From Enterovirga rhinocerotis (lineage in GTDB: Bacteria > Pseudomonadota > Alphaproteobacteria > Rhizobiales > Beijerinckiaceae), in contig NZ_SNZR01000011.1 of NCBI RefSeq assembly GCF_004363955.1, forward strand, positions 1,240,001 through 1,304,000: a DNA stretch of 64,000 bases, given 5' to 3'. A model generated the notes under the pieces. It worked only from the letters and a program-made list of their open reading frames with translations, searched no databases and had not been told where the DNA came from. Positions 1 through 10,326 of the stretch are shown here, in pieces (positions within the stretch are counted from its first letter, which is position 1; every line of letters starts with the position of its first letter). Made by a program: the position numbers and the translations under genes.

Positions 1-69
1 ATCGCCATGTCTTTCCCCGAAGCTCCGGGGTCGGCCGATGCGCTGTCGGATCCTGACGAGGCCGGATGA
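1..69 (+). CDS. 3' end of an upstream gene (partial, left edge)
   Basis: The frame starting at base 1 is open for 22 codons and stops with TGA at 67-69. That stop overlaps the ATG of the next gene at 66 as ATGA, the usual sign of translational coupling in this genome. Too little is present to identify the product. It could also be a chance open frame at the edge. Confidence 0.4.
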   Translation: MAMSFPEAPGSADALSDPDEAG

Positions 70-1997
70 CCTTCCGCCTGAGAGGAGCCGCGACCGCGGC
101 CTCCGGATCGGGTCCCGACTTCAGCTCTGCGTGCCGCATGCCGGACGGTGCGTTCGTGCGCCCCGCTGATCCCGCGAGCGAGGGAGCGGAGCCCGCTTCG
201 TCGGCCTCGCCCTCGCCGATCGCGACGGCGCGCAGCTTCTTTCGGATCGCGGGTGGGTTCTGGCAGGGGGAGACGGCGCGGACCGCCTGGTGGCTCTGCG
301 CCATCGTCTTCGCGCTGGTGCTGGTCAATCTCGCCGTCGCGCTGCTGCTCAACCGCTGGAACAAGTTCTTCTTCGACGCGATCGAGCGCAAGGACGTCGC
401 CAATGTCGGCCTCGGCGTCGTTCTGGTCCTCGGCCTCGCCCTCGCCGCCGCGGCGGTCGCCGTCGGGATGGTCCATGCGCGGATGCGCCTGCAGCTCGCC
501 TGGCGGCGCTGGCTGACGCGGAGCATCCTCAAGCGCTGGCTGTCGGAGCGCCGCTTCTACCAGCTGACGATCGTCGCGCGGGAGGGCTCGCATCCCGAGT
601 TCCGCATCGCCGACGATGTCCGGCTCGCGATCGAGCCGCTCGTCGATTTCGCGATCGGGCTCGTCAACGCCATCCTCGCTGCGGCGGCGTTCTTCGGCGT
701 GCTCTGGCTCGTCGGCGGCTCGATCCGGCTCGGGCCGGTCACGGTGCCCGGCTACATGGTCGTCGCCGCCGTGCTCTACGCGACCCTGACCTCGACCGCG
801 ATGGTCTTCGTCGGCCGGCCGCTGATCCAGAAGGTCGAGCGGAAGAACACGGGCGAGGCGCGCTTCCGCTACGAGCTGACTCGGGTGCGGGAATCCGCCG
901 AGAGCATCGCGCTCGTCGGCGGGGACGACGACGAGCGCGGCCGTCTCGAGGAGACCTTCTCGGACCTCGCCGCCCGCTGGCTCCGGGTCATCGTCCAGCA
1001 GGCCCATATGACCTGGATCTCGAATGCGAATTCGGTCCTCGCGCCCGTCGTGCCGCTGCTCCTCGGCGCCCCGAAATACCTCGCGGGCGACCTCTCGCTC
1101 GGCGAGTTGATGCAGATCGCGACGGCCTTCACCCAGGTTCAGATCGCGCTCAACTGGCTGATCGACAACGCCGTGCGCCTCGCCGAGACGCTGGCCTCGG
1201 CTCAGCGCGTGGTCGGGCTGACCGACGCCCTCGCGGAACTCGACACCTCGATCGGCAGCTACGGCGCGAAGGGCATCGTCGTCCTCGGCGACAGCCCCGA
1301 CGACGCGATCCATATCGAGAACCTGTCGCTCACCCAGCAGAACGGCACCCTCATGATCGAGGGCGCCTCGACGCGGATCGGCAAGGGCGAGAAGGTGCTG
1401 GTCAAGGGCGAATCCGGGACGGGCAAGTCGACGCTCATCCGGGCGATGGCCGGGCTCTGGCCTTGGGGCTCCGGGCGCATCCTGCGTCCGCGCGGGGCGG
1501 AGGTCGCCTTCATGCCCCAGCGGCCCTATCTGCCGCTCGGCACGCTGCGCCACGTCCTGCTCTATCCGAAGAGCGACGAAAGCCGGGTCTCGGGTGCGCG
1601 CATCCTGCACGTGCTCCGAGAGGTCGGCCTGTCGCATCTCGCCGGACGTCTCGACGAGGAGGATCAGTGGGACCAGATCCTCTCGGGCGGCGAGCGCCAG
1701 CGCATCGCCTTCGCGCGGGTCCTGCTCAACCCGCCCGACATCATCATCATGGACGAGGCGACGTCGGCGCTCGGCGAGGTCAGCCAGGCCAAGATGATGG
1801 CCTTCCTGCACACCGAGCTCGCCGAGGCGACCGTGCTCAGCGTCGGCCACCGGCCGGGCCTCGAGGAATACCACGACCGCGAGATCTATCTCGTGCGCGA
1901 GGACGATGCGGCCTCGTCGCGCGCCGAGCATCGCGCCTATCCCGGGCTCACCCGGTTCTGGCGCATCCTGAAGGGGGAGAGGAACGAGGCTCCGTAA
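66..1997 (+). CDS. SbmA/BacA/YddA-type ABC transporter, fused permease and ATPase
   Basis: Half-size inner-membrane ABC exporter/importer of the ABC_membrane_2 (SbmA/BacA, YddA) family, 643 aa; family members move peptides, cobalamin or fatty-acid-like substrates. The N-terminal half carries hydrophobic spans near residues 74-95, 115-135, 195-215 and 225-250. The C-terminal half is a complete nucleotide-binding domain: Walker A GESGTGKST (about residue 448), Q-loop in FMPQRPYLPLG, signature LSGGERQRIAF (about 538), Walker B IIIMDEATSAL (about 558) and a switch His in SVGHRP. The first 65 residues are low-complexity, and a second ATG at 138 would shorten the protein by 24 residues. The ATG at 66 overlaps the upstream stop. 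The substrate cannot be read from sequence. Confidence 0.88.
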   Translation: MTFRLRGAATAASGSGPDFSSACRMPDGAFVRPADPASEGAEPASSASPSPIATARSFFRIAGGFWQGETARTAWWLCAIVFALVLVNLAVALLLNRWNKFFFDAIERKDVANVGLGVVLVLGLALAAAAVAVGMVHARMRLQLAWRRWLTRSILKRWLSERRFYQLTIVAREGSHPEFRIADDVRLAIEPLVDFAIGLVNAILAAAAFFGVLWLVGGSIRLGPVTVPGYMVVAAVLYATLTSTAMVFVGRPLIQKVERKNTGEARFRYELTRVRESAESIALVGGDDDERGRLEETFSDLAARWLRVIVQQAHMTWISNANSVLAPVVPLLLGAPKYLAGDLSLGELMQIATAFTQVQIALNWLIDNAVRLAETLASAQRVVGLTDALAELDTSIGSYGAKGIVVLGDSPDDAIHIENLSLTQQNGTLMIEGASTRIGKGEKVLVKGESGTGKSTLIRAMAGLWPWGSGRILRPRGAEVAFMPQRPYLPLGTLRHVLLYPKSDESRVSGARILHVLREVGLSHLAGRLDEEDQWDQILSGGERQRIAFARVLLNPPDIIIMDEATSALGEVSQAKMMAFLHTELAEATVLSVGHRPGLEEYHDREIYLVREDDAASSRAEHRAYPGLTRFWRILKGERNEAP

Positions 1998-2010
1998 CCG
2001 GCCGCGGCGC

Positions 2011-2286
2011 CTATCGCAGCGTCATCGAGCAGGGATCGAACCTCGCCGCACCGGCACGGGCCGCGAGCGACCCCGTCGTCAGGGGCTCTTCGATCACGCC
2101 CGCGCCGGCGCGACCGGCGAGAACGGCAAGCCCCTCGCGATCGGTCGAGGAGATCCAGTTGGCGGCCATCCAGGACAGGGCGGCGACGCAGGCCACGGTC
2201 TTGATCGTGGTCCAGACCGGGGACCACCGCCTGATGCCGGCGGGCTCCGCGGCGTCCGACGCACCTGTTTTCCCCGAACCGGACAT
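2011..2286 (-). CDS. Small single-span membrane protein, unknown function
   Basis: A 91-residue protein with one clear hydrophobic segment (IKTVACVAALSWMAANWI, about residues 28-45) after a Ser/Gly/Ala-rich cytoplasmic start. The rest is an Ala/Gly-rich tail with two Cys-poor stretches. It lies tail to tail with the ABC transporter and about 100 bp beyond the parE 3' end. I recognise no family. An overlapping minus-strand frame (1937-2227) lacks a protein-like pattern and was passed over. The gene could be spurious, but the clean membrane span favours it. Confidence 0.45.
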   Translation of the reverse strand: MSGSGKTGASDAAEPAGIRRWSPVWTTIKTVACVAALSWMAANWISSTDREGLAVLAGRAGAGVIEEPLTTGSLAARAGAARFDPCSMTLR

Positions 2287-2385
2287 CCCGTCGCCTCGCT
2301 ACCCAGCGTTGACGGAACGATGGCCCGGCATGGTGAAGTTTCGGTGAAGAGGCGGGTCTTCTTCTGAACCCGGCAACGGATCGGC

Positions 2386-4476
<2,091 letters not shown>

Positions 4477-4628
4477 TCGAACTCACGCACGCTGATTCGC
4501 CGTCGATCTACCTTAACAGGATGACGGTAAAGAGAACAAACCATGTACCTCCACGGCCTGTGGATGGCGTGTTCGAGAGAGGCGGCCCTGAAACGGGTCG
4601 CTGCGGGGCAGGGGGGCCGGCGGGCCGT

Positions 4629-5414
4629 TCAGCGCCCCTCGAAGACCGGCTTGCGCTTGCCGAGGAAGGCGGCCCGCCCCTCCGCGAAATCGCGGCTCGT
4701 ATAGAGCGCGGCCTGGGAATCCGCCTCGGCCCGCAGGACGTCGTCGAGCGTGCCCGGCATGCGGGCGAGGAGACGCTTGGCGAAGGCGTTGGAGAGCGGC
4801 GCCGTGGTGGCGGCGATCCGCCGGGCGAGGGCGGTGGCCTCGGCGAGCGCGCCGCCCGTCTCGGTGAGGATTTCGGCGAGACCCCAACGCTCGGCCGACT
4901 CGGCTTCGAAGGTATCGCCCGTCAGCATGATCTGGCGGGCCCGGCCGATCCCGGCGCGCATCGGCAGAAGCCAGGCCGCGCCGAAATCGGCGACGAGGCC
5001 GAGGCGGTTGAAGGAACAGGCGAATTTCGCCGTCCGCGCCGCGACGACGATATCGGCCGCGATCGCGAGGGAGAGGCCGGCGCCGACCGCGTAACCCTCG
5101 ACCGCGGAGATGACCGGCGTCTCGCCTTCGATCATCGCACGCACGATGCGGTGGCCGCTCGCGAGGCGGTTGCGTCCCGAGATGGCGTCGACGCCTCCCA
5201 TGCCGCCGATGTCGCCGCCCGCGCAGAAGTGCTCGCCGGCGCCGGTCAGCACGATCGCCCGGCAGGCCGGATCGGCAATCGCCGCGTCGAGCGCATCGGC
5301 CAGGTCTTCGCGCATGGGCATCGCGAGCGCGTTGCGCTTCGAGACGGCATTCAGCGTCAGGGTGGTGACGCCGTCGCCGGTTTCGACGGTGACGAGGGGC
5401 TGAGCGTCCGACAT
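4629..5414 (-). CDS. Enoyl-CoA hydratase/isomerase family protein (crotonase fold)
   Basis: 261 aa, typical length for a crotonase. Oxyanion-hole segments are visible: HFCAGGDIGGMG (CoA binding) and AVEGYAVGAGLSLAIAAD. The catalytic-loop region reads NRLGLVADFGAAWLLP, as in PaaG-like hydratases/isomerases, rather than the two-Glu pattern of classical hydratases, so the exact reaction (hydration, isomerisation or hydrolysis) is open. The start at 5414 (MSDAQPLV) is chosen because upstream sequence in the same frame has no protein-like character. It is probably co-transcribed with the N-acetyltransferase gene that ends 68 bp before it. Confidence 0.85.
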   Translation of the reverse strand: MSDAQPLVTVETGDGVTTLTLNAVSKRNALAMPMREDLADALDAAIADPACRAIVLTGAGEHFCAGGDIGGMGGVDAISGRNRLASGHRIVRAMIEGETPVISAVEGYAVGAGLSLAIAADIVVAARTAKFACSFNRLGLVADFGAAWLLPMRAGIGRARQIMLTGDTFEAESAERWGLAEILTETGGALAEATALARRIAATTAPLSNAFAKRLLARMPGTLDDVLRAEADSQAALYTSRDFAEGRAAFLGKRKPVFEGR

Positions 5415-5482
5415 GAGAGCATTCCTTCCGGGCGCCATTCGCCATGAGGGCGCGCCGGTTCGCAAGAGCGGGGAGCGCTGTC

Positions 5483-6295
5483 CTATCGCATCATGCGCCG
5501 CATCGCGTCGCTCCAGGTGGCGTCGTCCGGCTCGATGCCGAAGCGATCGGCCAGGACATCGCGCAGCTCGTCGTCGCTCCCGATCTCCGTCGAGCGGGAG
5601 GGGGCATCGAGGCTGTGCTCGGTCAGCCGGTGGTTCTGCAGGGTGAGTCGTCCGCGCGGGAGGATGAGCGCCGCGACCAGCGTCGTCGTGAAGCCCGAAT
5701 GCGGGTGGGTCGCGACATAGTGGTTGCCGACCTCGCAATCGATCGGGAAGGCCGGATCGAGCGTGAACCGATAGAGCGCGCGCCAGGTGCCCGCGACGAG
5801 CGCCCGAAGCATGTAGGCGCCCTCGCGGGCGTCGAGCCGATAGGGCTCGTGCGGCGTCTCCTGGACAGGGCCGGCTTCGAGCCGGATCGGTCCCGTCAGC
5901 ACCTGACCGCCGAATCCCGTATCGGCGACGAGGTCCTCGCCCTCGCAGCGGATGCGCAGGAGGAGATGGGTCCGCGGCGTCTGCGCATCCTCCGGCAGGC
6001 CGAGCAGCACGCGCCCGAGCAGCGGCTGCGGGCGGAACCCGAAGGCTTCCAGGGCCGCCTTGAACAGCGCGTTGTGCTCGAAGCAATAGCCGCCGCGCCG
6101 CGAACGGACGAGCTTCGTCAGGAGCGCGGGAAGGTCGAGGGCCGGCGTGCGGCCCGAGAGCGAGTCGAGCGTCTCGAAGGGGATCGACAGCACGTGCCGG
6201 AGTTGGAGTTCGGCAAGGGCGGCCCGGGTCGGGGCGACGGGGCCGCCGTACCCGATACGGTCGAGATAGGCGTCGAGATCGGCCGGAGACAGCAT
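5483..6295 (-). CDS. nat: Arylamine N-acetyltransferase
   Basis: Cytosolic acetyl-CoA:arylamine N-acetyltransferase, 270 aa, the usual length. The catalytic triad is complete: Cys71 in RRGGYCFEHN, His110 in PRTHLLLR and Asp125 in LVADTGFGG. The family transfers acetyl groups from acetyl-CoA to aromatic amines and hydrazines. It lies just upstream of the crotonase-family gene on the same strand, so the two may share a transcript. The physiological substrate is not evident. Confidence 0.92.
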   Translation of the reverse strand: MLSPADLDAYLDRIGYGGPVAPTRAALAELQLRHVLSIPFETLDSLSGRTPALDLPALLTKLVRSRRGGYCFEHNALFKAALEAFGFRPQPLLGRVLLGLPEDAQTPRTHLLLRIRCEGEDLVADTGFGGQVLTGPIRLEAGPVQETPHEPYRLDAREGAYMLRALVAGTWRALYRFTLDPAFPIDCEVGNHYVATHPHSGFTTTLVAALILPRGRLTLQNHRLTEHSLDAPSRSTEIGSDDELRDVLADRFGIEPDDATWSDAMRRMMR

Positions 6296-6405
6296 GGCTG
6301 CGATCTGGCTTCCGCGCGGGCGGAGGGCAACCCCGCGTCAGGATGGCCGCGTGCCCGGCCGCACCCGGGCTCCCGTCTCTCGTCCCCTCCGCGAGGAGGG
6401 GTGCG

Positions 6406-7464
6406 TCAGTTGCGGAGTTCGGCCGCGGCGTAGGTGGCGACGCCCCCGAAGCGATCCATCCGGCTCTCCATCATGCCCTGGATCTTGCCGTAGACCTCGG
6501 GGACGGTGAGGCTCGGGCGCGCCCAGCGGCGGCCGCGGCGCGCGCGCGTCGCCGGCCCGTAGAAGATCGCCACATTGGCCCGCGCGGCGGCGGGGAACGC
6601 GTGCGAGGCGACCGCCGGCTCCTTCTCCTCGCGCAGGGCCAGGAAGCGCGCCGCGTCCTCGATGCCGAGGAAATGGGCGAGATACATCTCGGCGGTGGTG
6701 AGCCGGCGGCCGAACTGGAAGCCGATCTCGGCGGCGTCCTTCTTGAGCATTTCCGCGGCCATGATCGCGGAAAGGTAGGGCTCGTTGCGGAGCGCGAGGA
6801 TGCGCTCGCGCATCGCCTCGTCCTCGACGAACGGCCGCTCCCGCTCTCCGAGCACGATGCCGATCGCCGCGGCCTCCTCGGCGAGGCCGTGATCGGGTCC
6901 GAAGCGTCGGACGACCTCGAGCCAGGTCCGATCGATGAACTGGTAGAGGCCCTGCGCGCTCGAGGTCGAGGCCTTCACCTCCGGCCGGAAGCCGGATTCC
7001 TTGTCGGCGAGCGCCATGAGGTAGATCGGGTCGACCTTCGTCACGTTCGCCGCCTTGACGATCGCGTCGACGATCGGCCGGGGCACCTCGCGATTGCCGA
7101 AGCGGAGATATTGGTCGATCTGCGCGCGCACGGCGGCAAGGCCGTCCTGAAGCGTCGCGGCGGGGGGCGGCGTGATCGGGATGAGCGCCGTGACCGTCGG
7201 GGGCGGCGCCAGGCTGAACGGCGCGAAGGCCGCGCGGGCTTCTCCGAGAGGGGCGAGCGCCGTGCCGGGAACCATCGCGGAGATGACCATCCCGCCGGCG
7301 AGACAGGCGCTTGCGCGGGCGGCCCGGATCCGGACCTGCGACGGGCGGGCCGGAACGGGCCGCATCACGGCCTCCGCCCGCGGCGTCAGCCAGACGACAT
7401 CCTCGCAGCCCGCCGGCAACGCGGCGCGGGCGCGCGCGAATCGCTCCTCCGTCCAGGATCGCAT
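6406..7464 (-). CDS. Lytic transglycosylase SLT-domain protein
   Basis: Periplasmic or envelope peptidoglycan lytic transglycosylase, 352 aa from the ATG at 7464. The SLT fold is marked by LADKESGFRPEV (catalytic Glu) and SSAQGLYQFIDRTW about 20 residues later. A hydrophobic segment around residues 48-70 (ACLAGGMVISAMVPGTALA) may act as an internal signal-anchor. The frame is open to an ATG at 7560, but 7464 is preferred: it follows a GGGGG-type ribosome site and leaves 113 bp for promoters divergent from the next gene. The C-terminal 80 residues are family-specific and unrecognised. Confidence 0.83.
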   Translation of the reverse strand: MRSWTEERFARARAALPAGCEDVVWLTPRAEAVMRPVPARPSQVRIRAARASACLAGGMVISAMVPGTALAPLGEARAAFAPFSLAPPPTVTALIPITPPPAATLQDGLAAVRAQIDQYLRFGNREVPRPIVDAIVKAANVTKVDPIYLMALADKESGFRPEVKASTSSAQGLYQFIDRTWLEVVRRFGPDHGLAEEAAAIGIVLGERERPFVEDEAMRERILALRNEPYLSAIMAAEMLKKDAAEIGFQFGRRLTTAEMYLAHFLGIEDAARFLALREEKEPAVASHAFPAAARANVAIFYGPATRARRGRRWARPSLTVPEVYGKIQGMMESRMDRFGGVATYAAAELRN

Positions 7465-7576
7465 GGAGCCCCCGATCGATTGCGCCCTCGTTTTTGTGCG
7501 CACGGCCAGATTGCCGCCGCGATGTGGCCTGAATGGGACGGGATCGAAACTTTTCGGCACGGTCGGGGAGGGGACG

Positions 7577-8086
7577 ATGGTGGGGCATCGGACGCGGCGC
7601 GGGGCGACATGCCGGCTCGCGTCGATCTGCCTCCTCGCGGTCGTGCTGGGCTCGGGCGGGCGCGGCGCGGCGGCGGAGGACGGCGTCGCTCCGTTCGGCG
7701 ACCTCGCCCTGCGCTACGATCCGGAGGTCTGGGACGTCGCCGCCCGGCCGGACGGCTTCACGGCGAGCTGCCGCCGCCCCGATTGCCGCGGGCGGCTCGT
7801 GCGGGGGGAGGTTCTGGCCGCATGCGAGGGCATGGGATCAATCCGCGAGGAAGGTGCCAGGGAGCCGGTTCCGGCCAGGTGGCTCGAGAGCCGCGGCCTC
7901 TCCTGGGACGTCAGGCTCTGGTATCGCGGCTGCCGGAACGCGCATCCGCGCTCGATCGTCGCCTGCACGGAGGCCGGCGGCCGTGCCTATCGCGTGGCCG
8001 CGCGGCTCCTCGATTGCCGGACCGCGCCGCTCTACGGCTCGGAGGAGCGGATCATGGACCTCATCCGGCAGATCGGGCCGCGTTAG
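7577..8086 (+). CDS. Secreted Cys-containing protein, unknown function
   Basis: 169 aa. An Arg-rich start followed by a hydrophobic stretch (LASICLLAVVLGSG) and an Ala-rich region ending near AAAEDG looks like a Sec signal peptide, so the mature protein is probably periplasmic. It has several cysteines in pairs (CRRPDCRG, CRNAHP, ACTEAGG, LDCRTAP) that could form disulfides. A strong GGGGAGGGGA ribosome site precedes the ATG at 7577. It is divergent from the transglycosylase. No family recognised. Confidence 0.7.
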   Translation: MVGHRTRRGATCRLASICLLAVVLGSGGRGAAAEDGVAPFGDLALRYDPEVWDVAARPDGFTASCRRPDCRGRLVRGEVLAACEGMGSIREEGAREPVPARWLESRGLSWDVRLWYRGCRNAHPRSIVACTEAGGRAYRVAARLLDCRTAPLYGSEERIMDLIRQIGPR

Positions 8087-8162
8087 AACATGCTGCGGAC
8101 GAGGTGGCAGCCGGCTTTCCGGCCGCAGCATGGCCCACACCTCGCGGCGATCGCGATGAGCG

Positions 8163-8633
8163 TCAGCCGCGCCGCAGCAGCAGCACCGTCCGCTTGCCGG
8201 ACTTCAGCAGCACCGCGCCCCGCCGGCTGCGGGCGAAGCCGTCGACGCGGCCGATCGCCTTGAAGAAGCGGGCCTCGACCTCCATGCCACGTCCGGCGCA
8301 GGCCATCCGCGTCGCGGCCAGGTTGCCGAAGGAGAGAGAGGTCGGGGTGAGGGTATAGGGCCCGGTGAAGCGGTTGCAGCCGCTCCGTCCCGAGACATGA
8401 CCGGGCGCCCCGAACTCGATCGTGACGAGGAGTCCCGAGGGCACCCTGACGCCGTCGATGCGCTGGACGCGCCAGCGGCCGCCGAAGTCGATCCTGGCTG
8501 GCGCCCGGGCTCCATGCAGCGACGCGTAGGTCGCCGGGGTCGAATGCCGCGCCTCTTCCGCGCGGGACGGTGCCGCCAGGATCGCTCCTGCGATCAGGGC
8601 GATCCCGAACGTTGAGCGCAACGCTCCCCTCAT
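8163..8633 (-). CDS. META/HslJ-domain secreted protein
   Basis: 156 aa with a signal peptide (MRGALRSTFGIALIAGAI, cleavage near SRAEEA). The META domain is clear: GRWRVQRIDG, then GRSGCNRFTGPYTL, LATTRMACAG-type sequence (here LAATRMACAGRGMEVE) and a Phe-rich end. META/HslJ proteins are small outer-membrane or periplasmic proteins linked to stress or antibiotic tolerance; the molecular role is unknown. Its ATG overlaps the stop of the RHH-type gene as ATGA (8630-8633), so translation is coupled to that putative DNA-binding protein, an unusual pairing that is partly repeated in decayed form near 14.5 kb. Confidence 0.8.
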   Translation of the reverse strand: MRGALRSTFGIALIAGAILAAPSRAEEARHSTPATYASLHGARAPARIDFGGRWRVQRIDGVRVPSGLLVTIEFGAPGHVSGRSGCNRFTGPYTLTPTSLSFGNLAATRMACAGRGMEVEARFFKAIGRVDGFARSRRGAVLLKSGKRTVLLLRRG

Positions 8634-9043
8634 GATCCCGTCCTCTTCGTTGCGAGCCGGGACTTTCCCCGAGCCTTCGCCACCATGGCTGGTTTCTCGA
8701 CGAGCGCGCGGCGGCGCGTCGCCTTCACGTCGGCCGGGGCCTCGATCTGGCCGAGGGCCACGTCCGCCGCGTTGGCGGCTTTCGTGCGGGCCCTGGCCGC
8801 CTTCTCCGCGACGGCGGGAGAGGCGGCGGCGGGAGCCGCCTTGCGGCCGCGCTTCTCGAACCGGTCCGCCAGCACGCGCCGGATCGCCTCGGGGCGCGTC
8901 GGCTTCGGGTCCGGCTGGGCGGCGATATGGGCGTCGAGCGAGGCGAGGAGGTCCGGCAGGAGGCGGACGCCGAGCATGGTTCCCGTGCCCGTGGTCACGG
9001 GCCGGCCGCGCGATTTCGGAGCGTCGTCGATGGGTGTCGTCAT
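8630..9043 (-). CDS. Ribbon-helix-helix-like DNA-binding protein with Ala/Lys-rich tail
   Basis: 137 aa. Residues about 18-65 fit an RHH fold: a beta-strand GTMLGVRLLPDLLASLD followed by helices around TRPEAIRRVLADRFEKR. The second half is low-complexity, Ala/Lys/Arg-rich and predicted basic, like a histone-tail-type extension. It may be an autoregulator of the following META gene, to which it is coupled by ATGA. A 10-bp perfect palindrome sits exactly where its ribosome site should be (9048-9057). A disrupted homologue lies at 14506-14799. The function is inferred from fold only. Confidence 0.65.
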   Translation of the reverse strand: MTTPIDDAPKSRGRPVTTGTGTMLGVRLLPDLLASLDAHIAAQPDPKPTRPEAIRRVLADRFEKRGRKAAPAAASPAVAEKAARARTKAANAADVALGQIEAPADVKATRRRALVEKPAMVAKARGKSRLATKRTGS

Positions 9044-9047
9044 GGAT

Positions 9048-9057
9048 TTATCGATAA
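9048..9057. promoter_or_regulatory. Palindrome TTATCGATAA before the RHH gene
   Basis: A perfect 10-bp palindrome lies 4 bp upstream of the ATG at 9043, in an otherwise GC-rich context, and no Shine-Dalgarno sequence is visible there. A site at this position would block translation initiation or transcription, as expected for an autoregulated RHH protein. It is short enough to be chance. Confidence 0.3.
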
Positions 9058-9133
9058 CACGAAATGGGTCGGCGCGGAAGCCCGAGGCGTCCCGCCGCCG
9101 CCCGGAATCGGCCGGCTCCGCGGCGGCGCCGGC

Positions 9134-9874
9134 TCACCAGGCCGCGTGCTCGGGCTTCGTCGCGAACCAGATGACATGCCGGCGATTGAACCGTCCGTCC
9201 GAATGGAAGCGGCGCTCCTCGACGTCGAAGCCGCAGAGGCGCAGCCGCGCCTTGAACTGGCGGTTGGGAGACCCGCTCCAGACCGCCAGGACCCCGTTCG
9301 GCTTCAGGGCGAACCGTGCGCGCTTGAGCCCCCATGCATCGTAGAGCCGGTTGTTGGAGCGCTGCGTCATCCCCTGCGGGCCGTTATCGACGTCGAGCAG
9401 GATCGCATCGAATTGCTCGGCCCCGGATTGGATGGTGCGGCGCACATCCTCGATCCGGATCTCGACGCGCGGGTCGTCGAGACAGCGGCCGAAGACGTGG
9501 CCGAGAGGCCCGCGCGCCCATTGCTCGACGGCCGGCATCAGTTCCGAGACGACGATCCTGGCGCTGGGTGGGAGTTCCGCGAGCGCCGCGTTGAGCGTGA
9601 ACCCCATGCCGAGGCCGCCGATCAGCACCGTCGCCTGGGGCGTGTCGTGCAGATGCGCGCAGCCCATGCGCCCGAGCGCCTGTTCCGATCCGCGCAGGAT
9701 GTTGGTCATCAACTCGGCCGTGCCGATGAGGATCGAGTACGCCTCGCCCCGCTGCACGAGCCGCATCGGCTCCGCCTCGCCCGGGATGGCGGCGCGCGCC
9801 ACCTCCTGCCATCCCTCCCCGGTCGAGCGTCCTGCCCGGGTGCCGCGATCGGCGGAAGCCGAGGCGTCGATCAT
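9134..9874 (-). CDS. Spermidine-synthase-like SAM-binding protein
   Basis: 246 aa with a Rossmann methyltransferase fold of the spermidine-synthase-like family. The nucleotide-binding loop reads VLIGGLGMGFTLNAAL, the acidic second strand VVSELMPAVEQWA, then DPRVEIRIEDVRR and LLDVDNGPQGM (the position of the catalytic Asp-rich loop). The polyamine-site signature of true SpeE is weak, so the protein may be an orphan methyltransferase. The start at 9874 overlaps the stop of the small gene upstream as ATGA. The long in-frame extension to 10156 runs through that small gene and is not credible. Confidence 0.78.
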   Translation of the reverse strand: MIDASASADRGTRAGRSTGEGWQEVARAAIPGEAEPMRLVQRGEAYSILIGTAELMTNILRGSEQALGRMGCAHLHDTPQATVLIGGLGMGFTLNAALAELPPSARIVVSELMPAVEQWARGPLGHVFGRCLDDPRVEIRIEDVRRTIQSGAEQFDAILLDVDNGPQGMTQRSNNRLYDAWGLKRARFALKPNGVLAVWSGSPNRQFKARLRLCGFDVEERRFHSDGRFNRRHVIWFATKPEHAAW

Positions 9875-10107
9875 CCCTCCCGCGTCCGCACGCCGGCGGT
9901 GGCGAAGGCCTCGGGGAGCACGTCGCGCACCTGGCGTAGCACCTCGGCCTGGTCCGCGCCGCGTGCCGTCGTGACCTCGATGCCGACGGAGCCATCGGCG
10001 TCCGGACGTGCCGTCTTGTAGCCGAGGATCGTCCCGGCTTTGACGAGGCCGTTGAGCGCAATGTTCAACTCGCCCCATCCGCTGGGGCTCTTGGGTTTCG
10101 CTGCCAT
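9871..10107 (-). CDS. Small conserved-looking protein coupled to the spermidine-synthase-like gene
   Basis: 78 aa, beginning MAAKPKSPSGWGEL, with an amphipathic segment LNIALNGLVKAGTILGYK, a beta-rich middle (SVGIEVTTARG) and a helix AEVLRQVRDVLPEAF. Its stop overlaps the next ATG by 4 bp, so both proteins are probably made together. No domain is recognised; the size and pattern suggest a small alpha/beta partner or regulator. Confidence 0.6.
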   Translation of the reverse strand: MAAKPKSPSGWGELNIALNGLVKAGTILGYKTARPDADGSVGIEVTTARGADQAEVLRQVRDVLPEAFATAGVRTREG

Positions 10108-10259
10108 GGTGGAATGTCCCGTGCCGTTGGATCGGCGGCCATTGCCGCGATCGCATTCTCCGGGTCAGCGATAGATCGTCGTTCCCCCGATGAACAGGTG
10201 TGAGGTCGTCGCGAGCGGTGTCCTCATGCGTTTGTGATCACGCGACGACGTCCGGCCGG

Positions 10260-10292
10260 GGAGGGCGGGGCCTTCGCCCGGCCGCGCCCTCC
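10260..10292 (-). terminator. GC-rich hairpin after the RTX gene
   Basis: Arms GGGAGGGCG (10260-10268) and CGCCCTCCC (10284-10292) form a 9-bp stem directly past the RTX stop. There is no clear U-tract, so it may stabilise a 3' end or need Rho. Confidence 0.35.
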
Positions 10293-10326
10293 CGCTCAGA
10301 TGACGATGTCGAAATGCGCCGCGGTG
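10293..10326 (-). repeat. 34-bp RTX 3'-end repeat, copy in the intact gene
   Basis: This stretch encodes the last residues of the RTX protein (TAAHFDIVI and stop) and is identical over 34 bp to 18792-18825. The bases on either side differ between the copies. Confidence 0.85.

Noticed and set aside
4477-4560. GAAC-like sequence upstream of parE as an SOS box
   Set aside because: Only one GAAC half-site with no second copy at the 7-bp spacing needed.
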